DNA of 32,280 bases from Bacillota bacterium (GCA_021841025.1 JAKBWA010000030.1:1-32280), one strand, 5' to 3'; positions 16,468-25,140 are shown, counted from the first letter of the stretch. The notes: generated by a model not told the origin, from the letters alone. Program-made: numbers and translations.

Positions 16468-17337
16468 TCAACCCCCCTCATTCCTATTCCCCGCTTGCAC
16501 CACGTTGTGTAATTGTCCCAACCCGGTGCCTTGTATCACACAGTCATCCCCAATTTGCAAAAATCTTGGAGGATTGCGGGTAAAACCCACCCCCCCGGGG
16601 GTCCCCGTCAAAATCATGTCACCGGTTTCAAGCGGCACCACTGCCGACAAATCTTCAATCAGGACCGGTATGTCAAAAAGCAAGTCCTGGGTGTGACCCG
16701 TTTGCACCATCTCGCCATTGATCCGCGTGGTGAGACAAATACCGCCGCTCGGCCACTCGTCTGGTGTCAGCAACCAGGGTCCGCAGGCCCCCGTGCCGAT
16801 GAAGTTCTTGCCCAAAGTCCATTGTGGTCCCCGGAATTGATAATCTCGCACCGATGCGTCATTAAATAAGGTGATTCCCGATATCATTCCGGGGGCATCG
16901 TCACGACAGGTGCCATAGGTTGGCTGGCCTATGACCACGGCCACCTCGCCTTCCCAATCCAACTGGGGGGACTGTTCAGGCATCAAGAGGGGCTCCTCAT
17001 GCGCCACCAGGGTGTGCACGCCTCGTTCAAACCATACCGGATGCGAAGGTCGATCCAGCGGAGTCGTCTTGACGTGGAGCAAATAATTGAGACCGACTCC
17101 GAAAATGCGCCGAGGTCTTACCGGCGTCGCCCATTTGAGACTCTTGGCCGATCGCAGAGCATGGCGGGGTGCCTTTTGGAGGGCATCTTGGGCCGCATTC
17201 CACAGCGGGCTAAAGTAAAGGGCGCTCGCTCCGCCCGAGATATTAATCCCAACACGAGTCAAATCCACCAGGGTGTCCTCGCTTAGAAAGGCTGCTAAAT
17301 GCCGACCATGGTCCTCCCAAAACTCTACCAGGCGCAT
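16468..17337 (-). CDS. Fumarylacetoacetate hydrolase (FAH) family protein, operon paralogue 1
   Basis: 289 residues from ATG 17337 (MRLVEFWEDHG), with GGAGG 7 bases upstream. A longer frame starting at 17424 would run deep into the upstream gene and lacks a site. The start overlaps the ring-opening amidohydrolase end by 13 bases. Family motifs: GVGLNYLLHV, the metal-binding LDWEGEVAVVIG (ExE), FNDASVRDYQ (Asp) and LTGTPGGVGFTR near the end. FAH-fold enzymes cleave or decarboxylate beta-keto acids or hydrolyse C-C bonds in a Mg/Mn-dependent way. Its step in this operon is unknown; acting on a malonate-like or ureido acid product is a guess. Confidence 0.85.
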   Translation of the reverse strand: MRLVEFWEDHGRHLAAFLSEDTLVDLTRVGINISGGASALYFSPLWNAAQDALQKAPRHALRSAKSLKWATPVRPRRIFGVGLNYLLHVKTTPLDRPSHPVWFERGVHTLVAHEEPLLMPEQSPQLDWEGEVAVVIGQPTYGTCRDDAPGMISGITLFNDASVRDYQFRGPQWTLGKNFIGTGACGPWLLTPDEWPSGGICLTTRINGEMVQTGHTQDLLFDIPVLIEDLSAVVPLETGDMILTGTPGGVGFTRNPPRFLQIGDDCVIQGTGLGQLHNVVQAGNRNEGG

Positions 17338-18407
17338 GATCGGTCCTCCACAACCCGCGCAATGGCGGCCACCGGGCCTCCGCCTAAGGGTCCATGGTGC
17401 TCGGCTCGGGTTGACACATAACAAGCGGGAAGGCCCGTTGCGGCCGCAAGCACCGAACCGACTACACAGCGAGCGTATCGCATGTCTTGCACGTCATCGT
17501 CGGTCAACATGGTATGACGATGTCCCCGCACGAAGCCCAAAGGATTGGCTTCCGCCTTGGCAAATACCGCCATCAAGCGTTCAGCCCTATGTGACATCAA
17601 AGGCACTTGCGAGCCTAAACCCAGGCTTTGCAAAAGACGTCGTACGGTTTCAAGATCGATGGGATCGGCCATCACCTCGTGTTGCATAATAAGGTCTCCC
17701 TGCCAATAGGGAGAATTGCCGAAGAGCGTAATCTCTGAGCGCCTCAAGCCGGGTTTGGCCGATGTGTTGGCGACCCCCGAGTAGAGGGAGAAATCATGGC
17801 CAATGGCTTGATCGTTCACGGCCTCCTCCGCCACCTCTCCTATGGCCACCGCTACCCCTAGGGCCGAGGCTGCACGAGAATACACCATGTTATTGCGCAT
17901 CGCGTCCGCTTCTGGCAAAATGGCCCCTTTGATTTGCACCATGTGCACGTCAGACGGCAAAATCTTTGCTTCTTGCATCAATGTTTTTACCACCCGAGCG
18001 GTTTCCTCCACCATGGCTCTTCGTCCAACTTCTTCGGCATCAAACGGACGGGTATAGCCCACGGTCACCGCCAACCGGGGCGGTCCCACTGGGGCCCGAG
18101 ATATCTGTCCCGTACGCCATATGACGACATAGTGGGGCGTTACCACCCCTTCCGTTCCTCCCGAAAACGAGAAAACGATACGGTCTTCCACTTCGTGGGA
18201 CGAGAGGCCCAAAGGGCCACAAAGAACATCTGAAAATGCCCGTACAGCCAGTTCGCGCGAAAAGTCATTGCGTCCGCCATTGCCTTCGGTTTTTCCGATA
18301 ATGGCACAGATATCGTGGGCACGAAAGGTTCCCTTTGCCAGACCAGACACCACCCCCTCCACGTCCGATGGTCCCTTGGCGTCAAAACGTTGGATATACG
18401 TTTGCAC
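17325..18407 (-). CDS. Ring-opening amidohydrolase (barbiturase / cyanuric acid hydrolase family)
   Basis: 360 residues, the usual family length. The start is GTG 18407, directly after the preceding gene's stop, with AAGGTG 9 bases upstream. The threefold-repeat family shows its markers: IIGKTEGNGGRNDF, FSFSGGTEGVVTPHYV, MVQIKGAI and, near the end, STRAEHHGPLGGGPVAA. These Ser-Lys hydrolases open cyanuric acid or barbituric acid rings. The xanthine-dehydrogenase-type genes upstream favour barbiturase, since a Mo-hydroxylase can turn uracil into barbiturate, but cyanurate cannot be excluded. It is translationally coupled on both sides. Confidence 0.9.
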   Translation of the reverse strand: MQTYIQRFDAKGPSDVEGVVSGLAKGTFRAHDICAIIGKTEGNGGRNDFSRELAVRAFSDVLCGPLGLSSHEVEDRIVFSFSGGTEGVVTPHYVVIWRTGQISRAPVGPPRLAVTVGYTRPFDAEEVGRRAMVEETARVVKTLMQEAKILPSDVHMVQIKGAILPEADAMRNNMVYSRAASALGVAVAIGEVAEEAVNDQAIGHDFSLYSGVANTSAKPGLRRSEITLFGNSPYWQGDLIMQHEVMADPIDLETVRRLLQSLGLGSQVPLMSHRAERLMAVFAKAEANPLGFVRGHRHTMLTDDDVQDMRYARCVVGSVLAAATGLPACYVSTRAEHHGPLGGGPVAAIARVVEDRSCAW

Positions 18408-18971
18408 CTACATCAACACCTTCAGTTTTTTTCCGGTGCACTTGAGAATGTCGACCTTGAATACATCGCCGTGAGCCATTTCGCTGGCACTGGATTGACT
18501 GGCCAAGGCCGCCACCACTTCTTCAGAATTTATGGTAAAAATGGTCACAGGGTTGGTCACCGCCATCGGAAAATCGTGCCACACCCGCTGAAAGAGCATG
18601 ACCCCATGACCTGGCTCAAAGCGAAAGGCTTCGACCTCTGATAGGTCGGGCACGGTGGAGTTAGGCTCCGGCTTGCCTAACACCATCACGTACGGCTGGT
18701 TCCCCATCCCAATAAATACTTGGGTCAGGATACTATGATACTCTAGCCAATCTACTTCCGACGACCGCTGCGATATGCGGGCGGTACGAATGACCGGCCG
18801 GCCATGACAGACAAAGTCGAGATTGTCCCCTTCTTCTACGCTGCCTTGATAAAAGGGAATGGTTAACCCGGGCCGATAGACTTGATTGCCTAACATCACC
18901 CCGTAAGGCATAAGACGCTCCACCGTTGCCTCCACAACCGGCACTTCAATGTAAGAAAGCTGCGTCGTCAC
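18408..18971 (-). CDS. Ureidoglycolate lyase (AllA)-like protein
   Basis: 187 residues, GTG 18971 with TAGGAGG 7 bases upstream. The middle part fits the ureidoglycolate lyase family: WLEYHSILTQVFIGMG corresponds to the family's LERH..SQ-F-P pattern, PYVMVLGKP follows, and FEPGHGVMLFQRVWHDFP corresponds to GqGV..x-G-WH. AllA releases urea from ureidoglycolate. Here the next gene opens a ureido-ring, so a lyase or hydrolase acting on an analogous ureido acid is plausible. The N-terminal 45 residues are less typical. The stop is immediately followed by the GTG of the ring-opening enzyme. Family call by motif reading; substrate unknown. Confidence 0.65.
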   Translation of the reverse strand: MTTQLSYIEVPVVEATVERLMPYGVMLGNQVYRPGLTIPFYQGSVEEGDNLDFVCHGRPVIRTARISQRSSEVDWLEYHSILTQVFIGMGNQPYVMVLGKPEPNSTVPDLSEVEAFRFEPGHGVMLFQRVWHDFPMAVTNPVTIFTINSEEVVAALASQSSASEMAHGDVFKVDILKCTGKKLKVLM

Positions 18972-19026
18972 CGTTTATCCTCCTACCTCAAATTTCTCTC
19001 GTCTTTCCTTATCTTGCCTTTTCTTC

Positions 19027-21201
19027 CTAATCTTGTTGTTTGATAAGTTCGCAAGTGGCCCACGACTTTTGGGACTGGGCCATCTGCTGCCACACCTTTT
19101 GGGCCGTGATAGGCAGGTCCCGGACGCGTACCCCGACGGCATCATAAATGGCGTTGGCAATCGCCGGGGCCACCGGCGCCACCGCCACCTCCCCAGCCGA
19201 TTTGGCCCCCATCGGTCCATCAGGATCGGGCGTATCGGTGAGGATAACCGTAATGGGGGGCATTTCCATGGCCGACAGATAGGCGTAATCTCGAAGACTT
19301 TGTGTGAGAACATGGCCCTCATCACTGACATGGACTTCCTCACACAACGCATAGCCTAACCCCTGGGCCAAAGCGCCCTCGATTTGTCCCTGAACCGCTA
19401 TCGGATTGATGGGATGCCCCACATCCACCCCGGCCACCAGCCGTTGGACCGTGACTTGGCCGATGTCTGAGTCCACATGGACGTGAGCGACCAAAACGGC
19501 AACGGGTGCGGGTGACTGCTCCGGTGCGGCGACCCCTAGACCTACAACTGGTCGTCGATGCGGTCCATAGAAACTGGCCTCTGCCAATTCCTCTATCGTA
19601 TACCCGCCCCATGGGCCCTGTGATTTCGAACGCCATGGTAAGATGTCAACCAAATCCTGCAATTGCCGCTTGACCTGTTGAGCCGCCTTCTGGGCAGCCG
19701 ATCCGGTCACGAACGTGGTTGACGACGCGTAGGTTCCATAATCAAATGCCTCGAGATCGGTATCCCCGGGCACGATGCGAATGCCACGCGGCGATATGCC
19801 CACGGCGTCGGCCACGATTGAGCGCAGTACTTCTCGTGCGCCCTGGCCCATGTCAACCGCCCCCGTCGTCACCCATAGCATCCCATCTTCTTGTAGCACT
19901 ACACGGACCATGGCCAGTTCCGCTTGCGGCACCCCGCTAGCCTGCATGCTAAGAGCCAATCCTAGACCTTCATTTAGACCGCGAGGTGCGGACCATTCGG
20001 CCGCATCCAGACATTTTTGAATTAAATCCTGAATGGGGTCCCCACGAAACACCCGTCTACGGTCGTTGATCGGATCGAGCACATCGAGGGGGTCCCCTTC
20101 CTGCATTAAAGAGCCTATGCGCAGGGCTGCCGGATCCATCCCCATGCGACGCGCCACTTCATCCCAGTGGGTTTCTACGGCCATCGCTCCTTGCGGGCCT
20201 CCGTAACCCCGAAATGCTCCCGCTACCGGCCCCACCGCGTAGCGTACCTGGCCGTCAAATTCATAACGAGGGCATCGATAAAACGGCAATGTCTTCAGCG
20301 CCATGTTATGGGCCACGCTCGACCCATGACCACCGTAGGGACCCGTAATCACATCGACTTCGAGATGCATCGCGGAGAGGTTCTGCCCATTCCATAGGCT
20401 TGCGACCCGAAGGGTCGCTGAATGACGAGTGCGGCCCAATAAAAACTCTTGTCGGCGAGATAATTGCATCTTCACCACTCGGCCCGTCAACCGAGCCAAC
20501 AAGGCAACCCAAGGTTCGACGATGACCTCTTGCTTACTACCAAAACCGCCGCCCACGTCGGTCGCAACCACCCGAATTTGGGAGGCTGGGCACTCAAGCG
20601 CCCGGGCCACAATGCGGCGAACATGGTATGGTACCTGGGTGGTCGTCCAAAGCACCAAACGGCCACCCGGTTCGATCATGGCCATGCTGGCATGGGGCTC
20701 TAGTTGCAGGTGGCTCTGCCGCTGAACCGTCACCATGGTGCCGTCTCCTGCTATGGGCCCCATGGATTCTCCGATATGAGTCGACCACCGGGCCAACACA
20801 TTATCGGGGCACGACGCGTGCAGAGGGCCGTCAAGCCCATGGTATTCCACTATCGCCCGATCCAAACAACGCCTTAAGTCATCCTGCGTTTGGGCCGCAA
20901 TCAAGGCCACCGGCTCTCCCATATACCGAACCACCCGATTGATAATCGCCATATCATAGGGAGATGGCTCTTTATGAGGCTGACCAGCAGTGGTAAATCG
21001 AGTAGCCGGAACCTCGGTGGCCGTGACCACCGCGTGGATTCCGGGCAACCCGCGCAGTTCCTCCAGGTTTGTCACATGAGGCACGGCGGGTACCCGGTGT
21101 GCCTCGAGCACACCGGCTACCAATCCCGGGGTACGATCGATCCAATCTACCGCATAGCGGGCTTGAGCACTTAAACTCCAACGCCGTTCCACACGTTCCA
21201 T
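19027..21201 (-). CDS. Xanthine dehydrogenase-type molybdopterin-binding large subunit
   Basis: 724 residues. ATG 21201 follows the FAD-subunit stop by two bases, and GGAGGAGG lies in that subunit's last codons. Moco-binding motifs are clear: ATDVGGGFGSK, AGAFRGYGGPQG, GAVDMGQGAREV, and GAKSAGEVAVAPVAPAI, whose Glu is the catalytic base. Enzymes of this family hydroxylate N-heterocycles with water as oxygen source, in a complex with 2Fe-2S and FAD subunits, both encoded directly upstream. With the ring-opening amidohydrolase downstream, oxidation of uracil/thymine or a similar ring to a barbiturate-like product is the best guess. No dedicated XdhC or cofactor-maturation gene is seen in the window. 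Confidence 0.93.
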   Translation of the reverse strand: MERVERRWSLSAQARYAVDWIDRTPGLVAGVLEAHRVPAVPHVTNLEELRGLPGIHAVVTATEVPATRFTTAGQPHKEPSPYDMAIINRVVRYMGEPVALIAAQTQDDLRRCLDRAIVEYHGLDGPLHASCPDNVLARWSTHIGESMGPIAGDGTMVTVQRQSHLQLEPHASMAMIEPGGRLVLWTTTQVPYHVRRIVARALECPASQIRVVATDVGGGFGSKQEVIVEPWVALLARLTGRVVKMQLSRRQEFLLGRTRHSATLRVASLWNGQNLSAMHLEVDVITGPYGGHGSSVAHNMALKTLPFYRCPRYEFDGQVRYAVGPVAGAFRGYGGPQGAMAVETHWDEVARRMGMDPAALRIGSLMQEGDPLDVLDPINDRRRVFRGDPIQDLIQKCLDAAEWSAPRGLNEGLGLALSMQASGVPQAELAMVRVVLQEDGMLWVTTGAVDMGQGAREVLRSIVADAVGISPRGIRIVPGDTDLEAFDYGTYASSTTFVTGSAAQKAAQQVKRQLQDLVDILPWRSKSQGPWGGYTIEELAEASFYGPHRRPVVGLGVAAPEQSPAPVAVLVAHVHVDSDIGQVTVQRLVAGVDVGHPINPIAVQGQIEGALAQGLGYALCEEVHVSDEGHVLTQSLRDYAYLSAMEMPPITVILTDTPDPDGPMGAKSAGEVAVAPVAPAIANAIYDAVGVRVRDLPITAQKVWQQMAQSQKSWATCELIKQQD

Positions 21202-21203
21202 TT

Positions 21204-22028
21204 TTATGCCTCCTCCAACGAGGATTCAAAAAACCCAGATTGCGTCTTGAGCAAACGTTCCAGGACAACGCCAGCTACGTGTGCGCGATATGCCGCCGAC
21301 GCTCGAAAATCGTCGATAGGCACCCACCCCATTTGCTGAAAGGCTTGCCACTGCGCCCTGATTTTCGTGGCCAAATCCAGAGGTTTGGAGCAGACAGACA
21401 GATGGCAGGGGATCTCAAACACGCCAGATATCACCATTTGGACGTGTATTTGACCATTCGCTACAGACTGTTGCCAAGAGACTGCCCCGTTGACAATACT
21501 GCCGTTAAGACGCGCTTTGGTGATTTTTTCAAAGACCATTCGTCGGCGCTTTGTCGAGCGCGGAATTCGAAGCGCCAACCACACCCGGTTCGCACCGTAT
21601 AACGGTCCTTCATACTCCAGTAACATCCAGCGAGGTTGCGGATCTTCACGAGACATCACCAAAACCTCGGTTCCAAGAAGACGCATCATGGGATACAAAT
21701 CGGACGTCGGCTCCCGATTGGCCAGTCTCCCTGCGACCGTGGCTAAGTTGCGCAAAACAGGCGTACCCAATCTGTTCAAACCATCCGCCAGTCCCGGGAC
21801 GTGGTTTTTGGCCCATGCCTGCAAGTGGGTTAAGGTCACCACCGGTCCCAATTGCCAGCGGGAGGGATACTCAACAATTTGGTTCGCATCGGGAAATCTG
21901 CGGATGTCAACGACTTTCTCAACCGGATTCTCGTCACCCAATAACCCCGTACCGCCACCAATTACACGATACCCTTGAACAAGAGCCGATTGCAGCTCAT
22001 CGAGCGTAGATGCCTCAATCCACTGCAA
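21204..22028 (-). CDS. Xanthine dehydrogenase-type FAD-binding medium subunit
   Basis: 274 residues. The start is taken as TTG 22028 (AGGGATGAAGG just upstream), overlapping the small subunit by 14 bases; no ATG or GTG is available nearby. FAD motifs of the CO-dehydrogenase-flavoprotein fold are present: IGGGTGLLGDE, then TPVLRNLATVAGRLANREP, and the C-terminal SAAYRAHVAGVVLERLL. It passes electrons from the Mo and Fe-S subunits to an acceptor. Position between the other two subunits and tight overlaps indicate a fixed-stoichiometry operon. Confidence 0.88.
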   Translation of the reverse strand: MQWIEASTLDELQSALVQGYRVIGGGTGLLGDENPVEKVVDIRRFPDANQIVEYPSRWQLGPVVTLTHLQAWAKNHVPGLADGLNRLGTPVLRNLATVAGRLANREPTSDLYPMMRLLGTEVLVMSREDPQPRWMLLEYEGPLYGANRVWLALRIPRSTKRRRMVFEKITKARLNGSIVNGAVSWQQSVANGQIHVQMVISGVFEIPCHLSVCSKPLDLATKIRAQWQAFQQMGWVPIDDFRASAAYRAHVAGVVLERLLKTQSGFFESSLEEA

Positions 22029-22506
22029 CCTTCATCCCTGCTTTCCTTTGCAACACTTTCATGGCAGCGCGCACCGATGCATAATGTCCTGTACACCGGC
22101 AGAGGTGGCTGACAAGCGATTCCCGCACGACGTTTTCATCGACTGGGTCCTGAGATAACACGTGGTGTAACGACAACAGTATGCCGGGCGTACAATATCC
22201 ACACTGCGCAGCCCCTTCTTCGACAAAAGCGTCTTGTAGATCTCGCATAAGGGGATCGGTCTCCAGCCCTTCGTAGGTCGTAATAGCCGCGCCGTCTAGA
22301 CGTACAGTTAGCATGAGACAACTGGGCACCAGACCTACCCCCTCTTGGCTCACCACACAGGCACCGCAATGCCCGGTACCGCATCCGTAACGCGCACCAT
22401 AAAGATCCATCTTTGTCCTGAGGGTGTCTAGCAATCGTTCATCGGCAGGTACAGTGACGGTTTTTAACTTCCCATTGACGGCCAATTGAACACGGTGTGT
22501 GTGCAT
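22015..22506 (-). CDS. Xanthine dehydrogenase-type 2Fe-2S small subunit
   Basis: 163 residues, ATG 22506 with AAAGGAGGTGG upstream. Two [2Fe-2S] clusters: the plant-ferredoxin type with Cys42, Cys47 and Cys50 (CGTGHCGAC) and Cys63, and the helical domain with Cys102/Cys105 (QCGYCTPG) and Cys136/Cys138 (LCRCTGHY). All eight ligands are present. It is the first intact gene of the operon. Upstream lies a broken permease gene whose promoter (23745-23773) is probably the operon's original start. No better promoter was found in the 157 bases directly upstream. Confidence 0.93.
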   Translation of the reverse strand: MHTHRVQLAVNGKLKTVTVPADERLLDTLRTKMDLYGARYGCGTGHCGACVVSQEGVGLVPSCLMLTVRLDGAAITTYEGLETDPLMRDLQDAFVEEGAAQCGYCTPGILLSLHHVLSQDPVDENVVRESLVSHLCRCTGHYASVRAAMKVLQRKAGMKVAVD

Positions 22507-22663
22507 TAGTCGCCACCTCCTTTACCTGAGTGCCAAATCTCTTGCCCATGATATCCTTTAAAAAGTAAAAAGATGGCAGACAGGGTTTCCCATCAGTCCT
22601 CATTCTGTATCTTCGATGATCAGTTGCCGGCAGATCTCAAATTCCATTCCCGCTAGGGCAAAC

Positions 22664-23665
22664 TCATGTCGCCGTATGTCTTTTGTAGTACCATGCATGC
22701 CAAAGCCCTGCCACTAGGTTTCCGGTGTAAGAACTTAGGCCCATGCCGCCCAAAAGACTTGACAAAAAGGACTTATCCACAGTGCGGCATCGACCGTCCA
22801 CAAACCAATAAAGGCGGGATCCGACGAAGATGGCCATTGCAGACCAATTCCAGCCGTCTTGAAACCAATACGTAGTCTCTGGCGAAAACAGAACCAAACT
22901 CTTCGAATCATATTTTCCGCCAGACATCCAATGATTGACGGTAAACATCGCCCTCCATTAGCCTATGACCAATACCGACAAGCTTAAAAAGTTAATGAAG
23001 AACGTAAGGAAATCAGGGAGTAAATGAAGAGAGCATCCAAGGCGACTAGAATCGATACGGCAGCCTCTAAAATGGTCGATCGGCAACGTTGAATGTGAAA
23101 TACAATGGACAAGAAAACTCCTAGCAAAACTAGACGTATTGAGGTGATTGGCGACAATTTGGCCAAGAATCGTGACCGTCAAACATAGCAGCACATCCCT
23201 AGTGAGGCAACGCCGCCATGATGGCTCCCGCAGGATTTTGAGCGTACATCTTGGGTCGATCATGGTGCCTAATAATACACCGAGTGCCAATACCGCAATG
23301 GCGGCAATGCCTGCGCCATGCCCTGTCTATTGGACATTTGTTTGCCGTCCGTGTTATCGGCATGTAGCGGGTATAGTCTGACGCACAGTAGGTCCCGATC
23401 TCACTTTGGGTCCCTGCAGGCTGGCCCATCCTAAGATGACAAAATACCGCATACTATGCCTATACACCCAGAGATTGCCACAAGCTTAGCCCCATCTGCA
23501 TAAAAATGGGAATCCACTAAAGGTCAATTGACCTGCCAACCATACCCAAAAAACCTCTTTAGTTTAGGTTTGCCATGCCGAGCTTTCCCATCAATGAGAT
23601 CAATACCATGTTTTTCTACATGGAATTCCACATCTCCGGTGCGGCCCCCTATTTACTCCAGTCAT
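22664..23665 (-). pseudogene. NCS1 (purine/cytosine-type) permease, frameshifted and internally deleted
   Basis: The start survives: ATG 23665 with AGGAGGGGG just upstream and a good promoter behind it. In shifting frames one can read the N-terminal signature VEKHGIDLIDGKARHGKP (about 23570-23640), the permease motif ASDYTRYMP (about 23360-23390), and GIAAIAVLALGVLLGT (about 23270-23320). Then come DGWNWSAMAIFVGSRLYW (about 22800-22860) and SSYTGNLVAGLWHAWYY before TGA 22664. These follow the NCS1/purine-cytosine permease order, but the middle (roughly the helices between the N-terminal signature and SDYTRY) is missing and several frameshifts and stops occur. The intact gene would have imported the substrate of the operon below it. 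The transporter may now be elsewhere in the genome. Confidence 0.75.
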
Positions 23666-23744
23666 TTCCCCCTCCTTGCATTTGTATACCTTCAGTTTCT
23701 TGTTCCTGACACTAATGATGCCTAAATGTAAGTTTCCAAATAAA

Positions 23745-23773
23745 TTCTACAAAATATATGTAAGGTTTTCAAT
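23745..23773 (-). promoter_or_regulatory. Promoter in front of the broken permease and catabolic operon
   Basis: On the minus strand: TTGAAA (23773-23768), 17 bp, TAGAAT (23750-23745), in an AT-rich stretch about 80 bases before the permease start codon. Probably still transcribes through the pseudogene into the hydroxylase genes. Confidence 0.6.
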
Positions 23774-24077
23774 ACGAAATAAATTTATTAGACACATATA
23801 CAAACGTAACCTATCGGGATAGAAAATACACACGAATGTAATCTGCCAAGACATACACCGAAGGGATTTACGGAGTAATCGCAGAGTTCGACCATGCGTA
23901 CGCCAATTTTAAGTTTTGGTGCCCGTGATCTTCCGAATCAGTCCCATCTCACGTGACCAGAGCTTCCCGGCTATCCCCCAGAACACAGCGAATCCCATCA
24001 CCTGGGGTCATCTCCATGTCGAGACCGTGATTGCCCACAAGGCGAACTACCCGCTTTGTCGCGAACTTCACCTTCTT
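23774..24077. other. Intergenic region between the permease promoter and the dabA remnant
   Basis: About 300 bases, AT-rich up to 23900, then G+C like the neighbours. No supported gene. On the minus strand, around 23920-24000, a hydrophobic stretch VMGFAVFWGIAGKLW followed by basic residues and a stop could be the tail of another lost membrane protein, but it is too short to assign. Confidence 0.35.
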
Positions 24078-24695
24078 CAGCGCCGAAGCTCATTTTAGAC
24101 AGCATGAGCTGGACTCGTCCTGTTCCTCATCCCAAACACGCAGGACTACCCAAAGAGACCGTTCTGGATTTAGCCCAGTATTGACCGATCACGAATTATC
24201 CTCACCCTCAAAGACAGAATCAGGGGCATTGCCGAAGACGAGTGCCCTGGCGCTGCCCAATTTGTTTTACAAAACATGGGGCTTACCCGGGATTTTCTCA
24301 CGCTAGAGTTTATTACAACGGCGCCTTTGATAGTGGCCCAGTGGATCAACATGCAGTCCTATGGCTCGGCGGTGAACAACCGCCGTTTTGGAAGCGGAAA
24401 CAAAGTGCTGCATAACGTGGTAGGCGGATCGATTGGCGTTTTGGAAGGTAACGGCAGCGATCTGCGGGTGGGATTGGCGCTGCAATCCTTTTCCAATGGA
24501 CGCGAATGGATGCATGAGCCCTTACGATTGACCGTGGTTATCGCAGCACCCCAAGAAGCCATTGATAGTGTCATTGCCAACCACCAACAGGTACGGGAAT
24601 TGGTTGACAATGCCTGGATCCATTTGTTTCAGCTTGAGGATAAGGGTCATATCAGCCAAAGGCGTCAAGACACAACATGGCAGTTGGTCCGCTAA
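24078..24695 (+). pseudogene. Truncated, internally deleted second copy of dabA 3' region
   Basis: Two blocks match dabA: 24078-24296 with 12020-12240 (ten mismatches, two single-base deletions near 24172 and 24220) and 24299-24695 with 12783-13179 (eight mismatches, no gaps). Between them 540 bp of the parent is missing; the break falls in GATTTTC, which occurs at both parental ends (12235 and 12775), as expected for deletion between short repeats. The missing part includes zinc ligands His520 and Cys535, and there is no 5' two-thirds, so the copy cannot encode a DAB subunit. It ends at the same TAA as dabA. Weak matches to the parental downstream region continue past the stop. Confidence 0.92.
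24299..24695 (+). repeat. Direct repeat, right copy (3' end of dabA)
   Basis: Partner of 12783-13179, same orientation, 11,516 bp apart. Together they flank the whole catabolic operon and its promoter. Confidence 0.9.
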
Positions 24696-25073
24696 ATAGT
24701 CATGATGACAGGTGTCCCCTTTCGAACAAGCCACGAGATCCGGAAAGTTACCAAGGCAAGCCCTGGAATGCGTTAACGGGTGATCTAGGACAATCTGAAC
24801 AGACGTGGCGTACCGGGGGTATTCATGATGCTGTCGTGCTCGTTGTTCTTCTTCCTAGAACCATCGTGGACACACCCTTTCTCCCAGGATGTCCTACGCC
24901 CTCGGCTCCTCTTATCCTCATAGAATTACGGCTTCATCCCTCAATCTCTACACCGTCAACGTGCGTGCTTTTACAAAAACCATGTGCCAAACCCGCTTTC
25001 AGGAGTTTGTGCCCGTATCCGCTTCTGACAGCAGACACAATTAGCGCAACCCTTCTTAACGGTGGTCATGATC
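24696..25073. other. Intergenic region after the dabA remnant
   Basis: No supported gene. The first 100 bases carry short matches to the DNA after dabA: ATCCGGAAAG-TTACCAAG against ATCCGAAACA-TCACCAAG, and GGTGATCTAGGACAA against GGTGATCTAGAACAA. The duplication therefore extended past the gene end before decay. A plus-strand frame to 25144 lacks a start site and any family pattern. Confidence 0.45.
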
Positions 25074-25112
25074 AAAAAATGTACGCGCTGTTTTATGTCC
25101 TGAACAGCGCGT
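25074..25112 (-). terminator. Rho-independent terminator of the MFS transporter gene
   Basis: A perfect 10-bp stem, ACGCGCTGTT with AACAGCGCGT (25083-25092 with 25103-25112), and a 10-base loop are followed on the minus strand by six T (25079-25074). It lies 29 bp after the MFS stop codon. Confidence 0.85.
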
Positions 25113-25140
25113 CCGTCATTTATTTTCTCACCGGTGTTTC

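Noticed and set aside
17338-17424. 29-residue N-terminal extension of the FAH-fold protein
   Set aside because: Arg/Gly/Cys-rich translation of the upstream gene's coding sequence; a proper Shine-Dalgarno precedes the ATG at 17337.
24031-24306. 91-codon frame at the start of the dabA remnant
   Set aside because: It is dabA sequence read out of frame across single-base deletions, not a separate gene.
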